This document shows positions 24,275-34,596 of a DNA stretch of 64,000 bases, piece after piece. The first letter of the stretch is position 1. The number at the start of each line of letters is the position of its first letter. The stretch is from Luzula sylvatica. Its lineage: Eukaryota; Streptophyta; Magnoliopsida; Poales; Juncaceae. Location: the NCBI GenBank assembly GCA_946800325.1, contig OX326957.1:64335570-64399569 (forward strand), read 5' to 3'. A program made the translations under genes and the position numbers. The notes under the pieces are model-generated. The model was given only the letters and a program-made list of their open reading frames with translations. It had not been told where the DNA came from and searched no databases.

Positions 24275-25143
24275 CAGTGTTGCAAATTGCGTTGTGTTGT
24301 GGCGATATAGCGCGATATTGAGTGTATTGGAAGCCAAACGTTGCGCGCTGCGACTTTTTTGCGTTATTGCATTTTTTGATGATATATTAATGTCGCGTAC
24401 GAAATAGCGCGAAGCGTACGTTGTGTGTAGCGCTGCGCAATATCTTATTTTCGCAACATTACTTTATTTGGGCTTTTAAAATAATTTTTAGTACTTTTTG
24501 TTGTTGTATAAAGATTTATAAAGGTCCATTATAGTTAGACATCATAATATAAGAACATAACTCCACAAATAAGCACAAATACTTTTTCATTTATTCGCTA
24601 GGGTTTATTTTTTTTATTTTTGTTCATGTTTTGTGAGGCAATTTTTTCTCTTTTTGGCAGGCAGATATTTGAGTTATATTGTTCTATCTTTTCCTCTTCT
24701 TTCTCCTGATCTTTGGATTGTTTAAGGGCTTAAGAACTAAGATAAACCTCCAAGCATAGCTTCATTTCTTTTTTTCGATTTGTTAAGATACCATACTAAC
24801 ATTCTCTCATCTCCTAAAAAACCAAACTTTCATTTTTTTTTCCATCTTCTCTTTTACTTAATTTATCATATTTTTGTATCATTTTTTAGCACTTTGAATT
24901 AGTAGTACTATTTAATATAATATGATTTTTTGAGTGTCATGTTCTTGTATTTTTTGTATCTTTATTTATGTGGTTGAAATGCCGTAATGGATTTTGATTA
25001 TGAACTACCGGTATATCATATACAAAATGGCTATTCTTATTGCTTGCTACAAAAGTGTAGCTTCGATATATCGCACGCTATGCGCTGTACGCTACAAAAT
25101 AAATCACGATGCCGCGCCGCGCTAAACGCTATTTGCAACCTTG
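24275..25143. mobile_element. Non-autonomous hAT element
   Basis: 869 bp with inverted ends CAGTGTTGCAAATTGCG (left) and CAAGGTTGCAAATAGCG (right, reverse strand). A perfect 8-bp target duplication, ATCACAAT, flanks it at 24267-24274 and 25144-25151, which is diagnostic of hAT. Subterminal regions are rich in GCGC and TAGCG words (24300-24450, 25060-25130), probably transposase-binding repeats. The middle is T-rich with no transposase. Confidence 0.93.
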
Positions 25144-25676
25144 ATCACAATTCACATGTGTGGAATCCAATGATAACCTAGGGTCCAAGAACTAAAACTC
25201 TATTTGTTATGAAAAAATATATAATGACAATAACCACGTATATTCTCATAAGTTGGTCAGGCCAATATGTAGTCTCTAATACATATCTATATTCCATACT
25301 TGACATCTCCACATCTCCATGTCCGTGATTAGTAAAACATAATCATCTCATATGTGAATATACTGGTGCACATATATATTTATATTTCCTTAGACATGTA
25401 TATCTCCATATACATCATATCTATGACCAGGGACATATTTTAGAATCGTATTACGTTCATTTTACAGTTTTACTATCATAATCACATATTATGATGTACA
25501 AACAAGTCATACAATTCATGACTTATTCACAGTCCTAAATATGTTAAATAATCAGTACACTTATTAAAATTAAACTTTAATCAAATATATAATATTAGAT
25601 TTACAAACATAAATAATAACTGATATTCGTTTACAAACAAACAAAACAGTTTAGCATAGGACATTATATCCTTCAC

Positions 25677-25927
25677 CTGCATGCATGGATAGTGTGATAG
25701 GATACTCCGGATACTCCTCCTCCTCCTCCTCGTCTTCACCGATCTCGGCTCCGAGGCCGAACACGTGCTCCTCGGATTTGTAGCTCGAACCCCCACCGCG
25801 GCTCGAACCCACACCGCTACCGCTAGCACCGAACGTCATCACAACAAGCTGCAAAATAATATAATAATATTAAAAATAATAATCTATATAATATTTCCAG
25901 ACAAATAATAATTATAATAATGCTACA

Positions 25928-25966
<39 letters not shown>

Positions 25967-26741
25967 ACAACACACACACAGGCCCTCTACATACATACTT
26001 TCTGAAATATTATATTAATCATAAAATAATATTATAATAACATAATATTATAATAGAATAACTCCAAAATAATAATAATGTAATATTATATTAAAATAAT
26101 AAACTATTATCTGAAAATATAATAATATAATAATATATATAAATAATAGATTACAAAGTTTAATAAAAAATAATATAATAATATAATTTTCTGAAATGTG
26201 TTATATTATTTTTTAATAACTGAAAAGTACAATAAATATAATTATAATATAATATTATAATAATAGAGTAATAAAAAATTATAATAAGCATAATAATTTA
26301 ATAGTATACTTTTCTGAAAATAATAAAATGATATAATAATAATAAAACAATATAATAATATATAATAAGAATATTAATTAGAATAATATTATATATAATT
26401 AATAATATGATAATACAATAATAATATCTTTTTGAAATATAATAATATAATAATAAAAATAATAATTTAATAATAGTTTTCTAAATATCAACCAAATTTT
26501 AATATTATTATTTGCCGAAATTTATTATTTTACTTGTAATAATTGAAAATTTTGCTAAAAAACCCTAAACCGAATTTTTTTTCTAAAGAACCGTAATTAT
26601 CATATAATCAAACTGCATACTAAATCGAATAAATCAAACCCTAAATAACAACAAAACTAATTACTAAAACAAACAAATTTGTAACAAAAATTACTCTAAA
26701 TATCAACCAATAAAAATTCTTACCAAAGAGAGGAGAAACAT
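25677..26741 (-). pseudogene. Two-exon gene fragment captured by the MULE
   Basis: The minus strand has a CT-rich leader-like stretch (about 26900-26760), then an ATG at 26741 opening MFLLSL before a GTAAG donor (exon 26741-26724). After an AT-rich 875-bp intron, an acceptor TTTTGCAG precedes exon 25848-25677, which is GC-rich and ends at CAG/GTGAAG. The exons join in frame. The product starts hydrophobic (MFLLSLLVVMTFGAS), then is Gly/Ser-rich, then has a Glu run before PEYP. No downstream exon is visible, so the gene is incomplete. I do not recognise it. The hydrophobic start could be a signal peptide. The frame at 25581-25829 overlapping it is a shadow. Confidence 0.4.
25929..25966. repeat. 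Poly-C tract
   Basis: 38 consecutive C residues in the captured-gene intron. It is followed by ACAACACACACACAGG and a long AATAAT-rich tract (26000-26480). The exact length is probably unreliable in assembly. Confidence 0.95.
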
Positions 26742-27639
26742 GGTCTTCTATTTAGATCTTAGATTTTCTTAATTTTTCATAGTTTATGTGATTTATTAGA
26801 AAAAAAATTCCAAACCCTCGAAACAAAGATAGAAAAAGAAGAAGAAAAGAAAGAGAGAAGAAGAAGAAGAAAGAAAAGAAAGAGGGGACTGGCGAAAGAG
26901 AGTAAATGAAAAAAGTGCCCACATGTACACAGTGTCTCCTCGGGACTAACGGTGACAGACATGCACTTTTTCACCGGACTCTCTGGTGAAAGAGCTTAAT
27001 GTGCTTTACCCCGTGATTAAGACCCAAATTAACCTATATACTCTTTCGCCAAACCCTCTGGCGAAAGTCCAATTTCTTGTTGTTTAATTTAGACCTAGAG
27101 GGGGGTGAATAGGAAGTCCTAAGGTCCACTTTTCGCGGTAATGGAATACAATTACAATTTGGGCGGAAGCGTAAATAAATTAGAGAAAGAAATACAATAC
27201 TGAAACAAATAACACGCGATATTTGTTTACGGAGTTCGGTAGGTGGTTGCTTTGTAGCTTTAACTCACCGGCTACTGGCTCAATCGACTGACTCGATTGA
27301 TTGCATGTACCTATGTCTCCGGGGTTTCCTTGCGCCTTTTCGGCTTTCGATTGAATACCCAACTCAAACAATTACAAGGTTTGCCTTGATCGATTTACAC
27401 GAATTTATCGATCAATGGCGGGCTTTACAATTAGTAACTAGCCTATTACAATTTACTACTAACGAACTAGTCGTGATCGGTCACGCAAGTTGGGAATCGT
27501 TTAGTAGTGGATTCGAAATTGGATCTAATAATCTCTAAGAATGTTTAGATGATTAAGCTCAAGATTTAAAGCTAGGATTCTCTCTTTTGATTGGAAAAAT
27601 ATATTAGTTAGGATCACATGAGAGAACGAGGGATTGGTT

Positions 27640-27649
27640 CTATTTATAG
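27640..27649 (-). promoter_or_regulatory. TATA box of solo LTR copy A
   Basis: CTATAAATAG on the minus strand, about 40 bp downstream (in element sense) of the last palindromic unit. This places the array in the upstream promoter (U3) position. Confidence 0.65.
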
Positions 27650-27689
27650 AACACATAGACCCTTCCCTTAATATGTTTTTTCTGTATAG

Positions 27690-28240
27690 TCCGTTATAAC
27701 TGACCTGAGGTCCGTTATAACGGACTCAAAGTCAAACTAGCCGTTACAGGCAATATATTCGAAAATTTCATAGTCCGTTATAACCGAGTTTAGGTCCGTT
27801 ATAACTGACCTACTCCGTTACAACTGAGTTTAGGTCCGTTATAACCGACCTCTTCCTGTGACTTCACTTCAGATTTATTCTGTGGTTCCGTTATAACTGA
27901 GAAACTTCCGTTACAACGGTTAGTATATGTCCGTTACAACGGATTGGTGATTCCGTTACAACGGATGATTGGTTATTCTGAAGTGAGTTCACAAGTCCGT
28001 TATAACTGAGTTTATGTCCGTTATAACTGATATACTCCGTTACAACGGACTTGAGGTCCGTTATAACGGACATGCTGTTATTAACAACTATTGTTGAATG
28101 TCCGTTATAACTGAGCTGAGTTCCGTTATAACTGACAGTATGTCCGTTACAATTGACATGAGGTCCGTTATAACGGACATGCTATTTTTAACAGTATTCA
28201 TGTATGTCCGTTATAACTGAACTGAGGTCCGTTATAACCG
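27690..28240 (-). repeat. Phased palindromic array, TATA core (solo LTR A)
   Basis: About 22 units of TCCGTTATAACTGA, TCCGTTATAACGGA or TCCGTTACAACGGA. Unit starts such as 27691, 27712; 27775, 27796, 27815, 27836; 28102, 28123, 28144, 28165; and 28208, 28229 are 19-21 bp apart. Several units are perfect 14-bp palindromes. Longer gaps separate clusters. Confidence 0.93.
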
Positions 28241-29232
28241 ACATGCTTCTGGAAATCTGTTTTATTATTTCATCATTTTAATGGATTTCGAATATATTTC
28301 TTTGACTAATCTTGAGCTTAATAATTCATAAGCAAGTTTAGGGATACCTATAAGTTGTTTTGGTGATTTATGTGATACCCCAACTTGCGGAATCATTGAT
28401 GTCTTGACTTGATCATGCGTTTTCGTGCCATCGTTTCTTCACCGTCTTGACTTCCGACGTCTTCATTCTTCTTTTGATCCTTTTGTGGGTTACGTCTTCT
28501 ATCTCTATAAATGTCACTCCCGCAAATAGATTAGTGGTATCGACATTTTTTTGAGATAATCAAACCCTAGGAAATTTGAACCAACATTTCTTTCGCCAGG
28601 TTCTTTGGCGAAAGAGCTAGATTTGCAATTTGAATAACTTGCTAGCTATTCTTACAAATTGAGCTTTTGATAAGGCTATATGTCAAGAAAATTCAAAAAT
28701 AAGAGCGTAATAAATGACCGTTTTATTTCTGTTTTTTCAATTTGACTCTATTTGTTCAAATCGTATTCGTACACTCCAAACGCACGCCGCATAAGATATA
28801 AATTGTTATACAAAAATTATAAATCTAGTCCCAAAAAAATTATAAAATATGTCACTCATGTAAAAAAATTTATATGTTAAAATATTATCATACTTACATA
28901 TAAAAAAGATAAATTTATTGTATTTTAAAAAATATATATATATCATACATCTAAAAATATATGATATATCTAAAAAAACATAACAAATAAATATATATTA
29001 AACATGTAAAAATGTATAACATGTATTGTATTAAAGAATGTGTATCATACATCTATAAAGATGTAACAAATAAATATATATCAAAATTATACATTTATAA
29101 AAAAATATAAAACATGACGGCGTGCGTTTTGGAGTGCACAAAATTCGGTTAATATTGAAAAAAAATTAAAATGTCACGTGTCGTTCTCTTATTAATGGAA
29201 TGCACGTAGAGTGTACACCTTTAAAGTACACA

Positions 29233-29760
29233 TTTTTTTCATTATTTTATTAGGAATTACATCCTTCCTAGCGTGATGTGTATCGTTTAATTATCGCACT
29301 TGTTTATTTATTTATAATTTGAAATATTGTATATAAATCTTTAATTTAATAGACATGTCGACAATTTTTCTGAAAAAGAAAGGTCTAAAGTAGTACTAAT
29401 AACACATAAATTTAATATTTTTGACCTTATGTGGCCAAAATCGCTATTTTTAATTATTGATGTGAACGTGCTCGATTTTCTACTGGAACCCTTGTCGTAT
29501 TCATTTTGTTAATTTCAGAAGATTAAAAAAGTTAGAAGCAAAATGAAAGCAACATATTTTTTCTAAATTTTGAATTATATATAAAAAAAATTGTTAAATG
29601 AAACAGAGTTTATATTAATAAGGCTTACTGAAGGATGATGTATATTATATATAAGCGTGTTATAAAAAAAAAAATTCACTCACAATATTTTTTATTTAAC
29701 TTTACAAAGCAAATGAAATATAAATAATTACCCAGATATTGTTTTCTTGAATAAAACAGA
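29233..29760. other. AT-rich intergenic DNA
   Basis: I see no gene, RNA or defined repeat here. Confidence 0.5.
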
Positions 29761-29769
29761 TAAAAACAA

Positions 29770-30946
29770 GGGAAATTTACATATAACCCCCTAACTTTTC
29801 ATGAATTTACAAAAAAAACCCTATCTTTTGAGAAACTCCAAAAAAAACCTACATACAAACTTTTATTTTCAATTACCCTCCTATAGGGATATTTTATGAT
29901 ATTGCAATTTTTTTGGACCGAAATACCCCTCTATTTTTCATCTTTAAATTTAATAAATACATTTTTGTATTATTTATTAATTTAAAATCACTATAAATAT
30001 TTTTTAACATATACTAATTTAAAAAAACTATGTGTCATCTACATAATTTTAATTTTTAATTTTTTATATATTTTATCATAGAAAACTAGAATTAAATAAA
30101 AAATATGATATAAAATATTTCTGGAAATATCTTGACAAATTAATATTATTCTAGTATTTAATTTTAATTTTAAATAGTTATTAATAAAAATAGTTATTGA
30201 ATAGTTTTTCTCGCCAAATTAACAATGAATGAATGAAAATAGTTACTACATAATTAACAATAAAAAATATTTACTATTTACTATAAGCAAATTAGCTGAT
30301 GAAATCAATAGTTGTTAATAAAAATAATTACTAAAAATAGTTACTATTAACTATAAGCAAATTAGCTGATGAAATCAATAGTTGTTAATAAAAATAGTTA
30401 TTAAAAACTAGCTACTGAAATTAAAATAGTTGTTGAAATTAAAATTAGCCACAATATTATTTTAATCCTAATTTTAATTTTCATTCATTCAATGTTAATT
30501 TGGCAAGAAACACTATTCAGTAACTAATTTTATTAAAAAATATTAACATTAAAATTAAAGATTAGAATAATATTAATTTGTCAAGATGTTTCCAAGAATA
30601 TTTTATATCATATTTTTATTTTGTTTTAGTTTTCTATGATAAAATATATAATAAATAAAAGATTAAAATTATGCGTATGACATATAGTTTTTTTGTAATT
30701 AGTATATGTTAAAAAATATTGATAGTGATTTTAAATTTATAAAATTATGCAAAAATATGTTTATTAAATTTAAAGATGAAAAATAGAGGGGTATTTTGGT
30801 CCAAAAAAATTGCAATACCATAAAATACCCCTATAGGGGGGTAATTGAAAAAAAACCTTGTATGTAGGGGTTTTTTTGGAGTTTCTCAAAAGTTAGGATT
30901 TTTTTGTAAATTCAAGAAAAGTTAGGGGGTTATATGTAAATTTCCC
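29770..30946. mobile_element. Mutator-type MITE with long inverted repeats
   Basis: 1177 bp, starting GGGAAATTTACATATAACCC with the matching inverted end at 30946. The arms are several hundred bases long and closely similar. A perfect 9-bp duplication, TAAAAACAA, flanks it (29761-29769 and 30947-30955). Internally, a 66-bp direct repeat around AAATTAGCTGATGAAATCAA occurs near 30290 and 30356. It encodes nothing. Confidence 0.93.
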
Positions 30947-30955
30947 TAAAAACAA

Positions 30956-31790
30956 ATACCACATAAGCCTTGATTTTTCTTTTTTAATATCAGTGATGGA
31001 TTAAAACAGAATACAAGCTTGTTAAAAAATGTGCCAGGACTCGGGACGCACAAGTACTCCAAAAATAATATAAATATATATTTAGGATATTTTGATGTCC
31101 TTTAATTAGTTTCGTTTTAAAGTAATAGTTAATTTTCTTTTTTAGAAGAGCCATAACCATAAGCAACCAATTTCTTAAAAAATTTGAAAATTTATACCCA
31201 CATTTTTCTTATATATTTTTGTACCAACATTTTTAAAAAATAAAGCAAGTCATGGCCAATGTCCCATCATTTCTAATTAAATTTGACTTTCTGTGGTGAC
31301 TCTCGATCCCATTGGGATCCTGTCAATTCCTATTCATTTTTCTAATTGTCATTTTCGTAATTTCTTACATTTTTTTTAATCAAGAGATCCTCATAGTACT
31401 ATTAAATTAAAATCCTATATATACTTGTTCACATCACCATTCAAACTTGGAACATTTCTGACCGTATGATTTGGCTTCCAAGTCTAGAGTGCATAAGACG
31501 ATGCGTGTTTCTATTGATCTTTCATTAATTATTTATATTGATCTGTCTAGAAATTAATTAAACAGACAAGGAACACAATTATCTCCTAATAAAAAAAGTA
31601 CAATCATTATTTCAATAAAAGAAACTTCGCAAATCATTAGGAACCGTATAGTCTATGGGCTTTTTTAGACAAAAGACAAGAAAGAAAGAAAGAAAGAAAA
31701 CAAAGCTACAAATTGAATTAATATGATTACCCTTCTAAACATTATAGGATTAAGTATTGTAATAATTCATAATTACAGTACAAGAAAAAC
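30956..31790. other. AT-rich intergenic DNA
   Basis: No supported gene. A short AAAG microsatellite (GAAAGAAAGAAAGAAAG) lies near 31681. Confidence 0.5.
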
Positions 31791-32200
31791 CACTGCACTT
31801 TTATTGAATCTGTTGTGTACACGAGTTTGATTTTCGGTTTTGGTGAATTCAAATTCTTGGACTATTTCATCGAAATGAATATTACAGTTTCGACATATTT
31901 GTTTTAATCCATAAATGAATTTACCAAGTTTATAGACCTTTCCAAATTTCATAGCATCGACAAAATCCGTCGATCATATCATGAATATGTTATCGGTCAA
32001 ATTACCACTTAGGAAAATCATTTTGACGTTCATTTGACGCATCTCATAGTCGTAATAAGCGGTTATTATAAACATAATCATGTTTCGATTCAAAGCAATT
32101 GACTCTCAAATACGGTGAAACACCTCCGTAAACGCGCGAAAAAGTGTCGAAGAGTACTTAAAGTTATCGTTCATGAGGAGGACTAGATTCCTAGTCGCAA
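31790..32200 (-). pseudogene. Copia reverse transcriptase relic (minus strand)
   Basis: The minus strand reads words of copia RT in order. YYDYEMRQMNVKMIFLSGN (about 32065-32010) covers the first catalytic region, though the usual Asp of M-D-V-K is Asn here. Then come KVYKLGKFIYGLKQ and NIHFDEIVQEFEFTKTE (to about 31830). One in-frame stop lies near 31975. No LTRs or other domains are attached. The more upstream part (to 32200) is less clear. An old solitary fragment. Confidence 0.78.
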
Positions 32201-32582
32201 TTGAGATGGCCAAGTCATTTCGAATCTATCAGAAGTTGATTGGTTTTGGTGTTTACAAATAGATAAGTAAGGTAAGGAAATACTCGAATTTAGTAATAAA
32301 CACTACCATAATACATGTATACAATGACACTTGTTTGTAGCATTTGAGTATATGTTGTTGTTACTTGTATACATGACGGAATTAATTGATTAATTCTACT
32401 AATACATTGTAAAAGACATCATTTTACGTTAAATGTCAAGAATACTATTATACAACTGTATTTTGTATTGAATGTCGTTATTAACATAAAATAATGACAA
32501 AATTAAATGCTATCAAAATGCTGCCAAATGTCAATGACAACAATAAAACATGCATTCGGCAGCATATATAAATGCTTTTGAA
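32201..32582. other. AT-rich intergenic DNA
   Basis: Nothing recognised. Confidence 0.4.
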
Positions 32583-32880
32583 TCATGACATTGTTGTATT
32601 GAGAGAGAATAATTCTTGGATGTTTCGGGCTACTAGACTAGATTGACGTGTCCCGAGGTATTGATCCAAATTGGTGTACAAGACTATGAAGGGGGGATAC
32701 TTTCCATGGTGTACTAAAATGGTAAAGGCCACCCGTTCTTGTGTAATTACCCAAAGATTAAGTCCTTTGGGTTCTATGAAGACTCGGCTATCCAATGCGG
32801 ATGCCCCAACGGGTCACTCACAAGTTTATATTGGTTCAGTAGGAGTAGCTCGTTCTCGCACAACTAATCTAAATTACTAG
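32583..32880. other. Unrecognised balanced-composition segment with frames on both strands
   Basis: A segment of nearly 300 bp with GC content well above its surroundings. It is open for 70 codons on the minus strand (32795-32583, starting MDSRVFIEPKGLNLWVITQE) and 69 codons on the plus strand (32671-32880). Neither product is familiar. It starts after GTATTGAGAGAGAATAATTC and ends in ordinary AT-rich DNA. It could be an exon relic or part of a transposon. I do not assign a strand or function. Confidence 0.35.
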
Positions 32881-33389
32881 ATCTAACTTAATCAAAACCT
32901 ACACGTCACCTTTCAATTTCACAACTCGACTAGATGTTACATGGCTGAGTGGATGAAAATAACTATCATTTTTTTTATAGAAAATTAAATAATCAATAAC
33001 TTCATGATAAATCATTAATAAAAATAAATTATAACTTCTGAACTAATAAAAAATAGAGCTTTAAATAATCAAAATAAAAAATAAAATTTATGCATATACT
33101 AGTATTTTAACCCAAACATAAGAAATGATAATATTCTTATCAAAATATATTATCATAACAAAAAGTAAAAAAAAATGAATTTATTAATAATCTAAGAAAA
33201 TTTATATAGACAATTAATCGATAATGACATAAACTCAGTACAAATATAATATTTTGATTGTTGTCCCGAGAAGGCCTAGAGGGGGGTGAATAAGTTTATT
33301 TGATGAAGTTTCAAACTAAATTAAAATATATAACTATATGATAACTTTTAATCTTGATATTTTTAAGTAAGATGTTGTGCTAATTAACT

Positions 33390-33580
33390 AAAGTACTGAA
33401 AGTAAAGAATAGTAAAAGTAAAGTACTGAAAAGTAAAGTATGGATAGTAAAGTGCGGAAAGTAAAGAAATGGAAAAAAAATATGAAAAGCAAAGTACGAA
33501 AAATAAAATACGGGAAAGTAAAGTACAGAAAATAAAATAATGTAAAGTAAATAAGAGAAAAGTAATTACTGGAAAGTAAA
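33390..33580. repeat. AAAGTA-rich imperfect tandem repeat
   Basis: Irregular units of AAAGTACTGAAAAGTAAAG and shorter variants inside solo LTR B. Open frames on the minus strand here are artefacts. Confidence 0.8.
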
Positions 33581-33675
33581 ACGTAGTTTCTAATGCGTAT
33601 GAATATTTCTTGATTACGAATGAATACACAACTTAAGGAAAGTCCACTACTGCAAATGTGGTGGTTTGATACACA

Positions 33676-33705
33676 CACAACAACAACAACAACAATAACA
33701 GAGGG
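33676..33705. repeat. (AAC)n microsatellite
   Basis: A run of CAACAACAACAACAACAAT. Confidence 0.9.
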
Positions 33706-34249
33706 GGTATAGCAACTTCGGGTTGCAAGAACAAAAACAAAACAAAAAACAAATAAAAGTAACTATAGAAAAGTAAAGACATGACACCAAATATGATAAC
33801 GAAGTTCGGCTAAATGTGCATACGTCTCCGGGAGTAGTCTTTCTGTCACAAACAACGTGATGAACCTTCTATAGTTTCGATTACAAAAGGATTAACAAGG
33901 GCGTAGAATGTTTACAACAAATAACTATCTCTACTAACAACGTATATAACAAACGATCCAGACAGCCATACGATCTCTCAAGAACGCTCTTACGGATTAA
34001 GGCTAACCTAACTATGAGTATTTAGATATGTGGAACTAGCCTATTGAGAATTGGGTATAGAAAAAATATGGGTGCTTTCTCTATTCCGACAGCTACTTCT
34101 CTCAATTTCTCTCTCTATTCGAATGTTTTGGTGTGTAGAATGAAGGGGGTATGGGTGCCTTCTATAGGGTGAAAGGAGGCAGCCACCAGGGTCGAACTAT
34201 CAGCCTGAACCCTAGACCAACAACTAACGACAAGCTTGAACAAACCTGG

Positions 34250-34300
34250 TCCCGGCCATTTTAGCACGTCCGGGCATCATTTTTTGCCGTCCGGACGGAT
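34250..34300 (-). repeat. Short phased palindromic array, CCGG core (solo LTR B)
   Basis: Three units centred near 34253, 34271 and 34292: GGTCCCGGCC, CACGTCCGGGCA and GCCGTCCGGACGGA. The third contains the perfect 12-bp palindrome CCGTCCGGACGG, and the last two centres are 21 bp apart. The position relative to the LTR TATA-like box matches the TATA-core array of copy A. Confidence 0.75.
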
Positions 34301-34596
34301 AGTGTATTTGGGTCATTTCCAGGGATGTTTTGGGATTTTGGTTTTGTCGAGTCTTTGGATCAACATATGAGTATGTTTGGGGTATAACCAAGGTTGTGTT
34401 GTGATCGTATGTGTCTTCAAATCTTCAAGTCATCTACGGTGATTTTCGTGTCTCGCACGCGTCTTCTACGATATGTTCTTCAAGTCTTCTACGTGTAATC
34501 CTTCGAGTATGGTCGTCTAATTTTCATGGCATATGATATCTCCAAGTCTTCTATGTGTTTGTTTCTTCGTTCACGTGATCTTCGATTAACCGGTTC

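Larger units (their letters stand above)
27078..28586 (-). mobile_element. Solo LTR, family X, copy A
   Basis: 1509 bp in minus orientation. The reverse strand starts TGTTGGTTCAAATTT at 28586 and ends TTAAACAACA at 27078, with a perfect 5-bp duplication TTTCT (27073-27077 and 28587-28591). Just inside its end is the CTAGAGGGGGGTGAATAGG word, also present in copy B at 33275. Reading with the element, the order is palindromic array, TATA box, transcribed-type sequence, end. No internal region remains, so it is a recombined solo LTR. Frames at 27180-27538 and 27891-28073 are repeat artefacts. Confidence 0.9.
23703..28694. mobile_element. Mutator-like element (Pack-MULE type), 5 kb
   Basis: Terminal inverted repeats of about 100 bp. 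The left (23703-23800) starts GAATTTTTTTTGACACATAG; the right (28600-28694, reverse strand) starts GAATTTTCTTGACATATAG. Both continue through CCTTATCAAAA, TTTGTAAGAATAGCTAGC and AGCTCTTTCGC. Flanking 9-mers AATAATAAG (23694-23702) and AAAAATAAG (28695-28703) match at 8 of 9, the duplication length of Mutator-like elements. TTTCGCC/GGCGAAAG hairpins recur near 27045 and 28590. No transposase frame is present. It carries exon-like host DNA and two younger insertions: a hAT element and a solo LTR. Confidence 0.82.
23670..29232. mobile_element. Old inverted-repeat element split by the 5-kb MULE
   Basis: Once the MULE (23703-28694) is removed, its flanks form inverted arms. Left parts (23670-23702 and 28704-28791) contain GTGTACA...GTGTACAC and CACTCCAAACGCACGCCG. 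The right part (29117-29232) contains their complements, CGGCGTGCGTTTTGGAGTG and GTGTACACC. The AT-rich centre lies at 28792-29116. The outer arms are imperfect and the exact ends are uncertain. Class unknown. Confidence 0.5.

Noticed and set aside
27690..28240. CRISPR-like regular repeats
   Set aside because: Repeats are short palindromes 21 bp apart with no unique spacers of constant length, in a plant LTR; there are no cas genes.
33384..33678. Phe/Tyr-rich frames of 81-96 codons
   Set aside because: Antisense reading of the AAAGTA tandem repeat.
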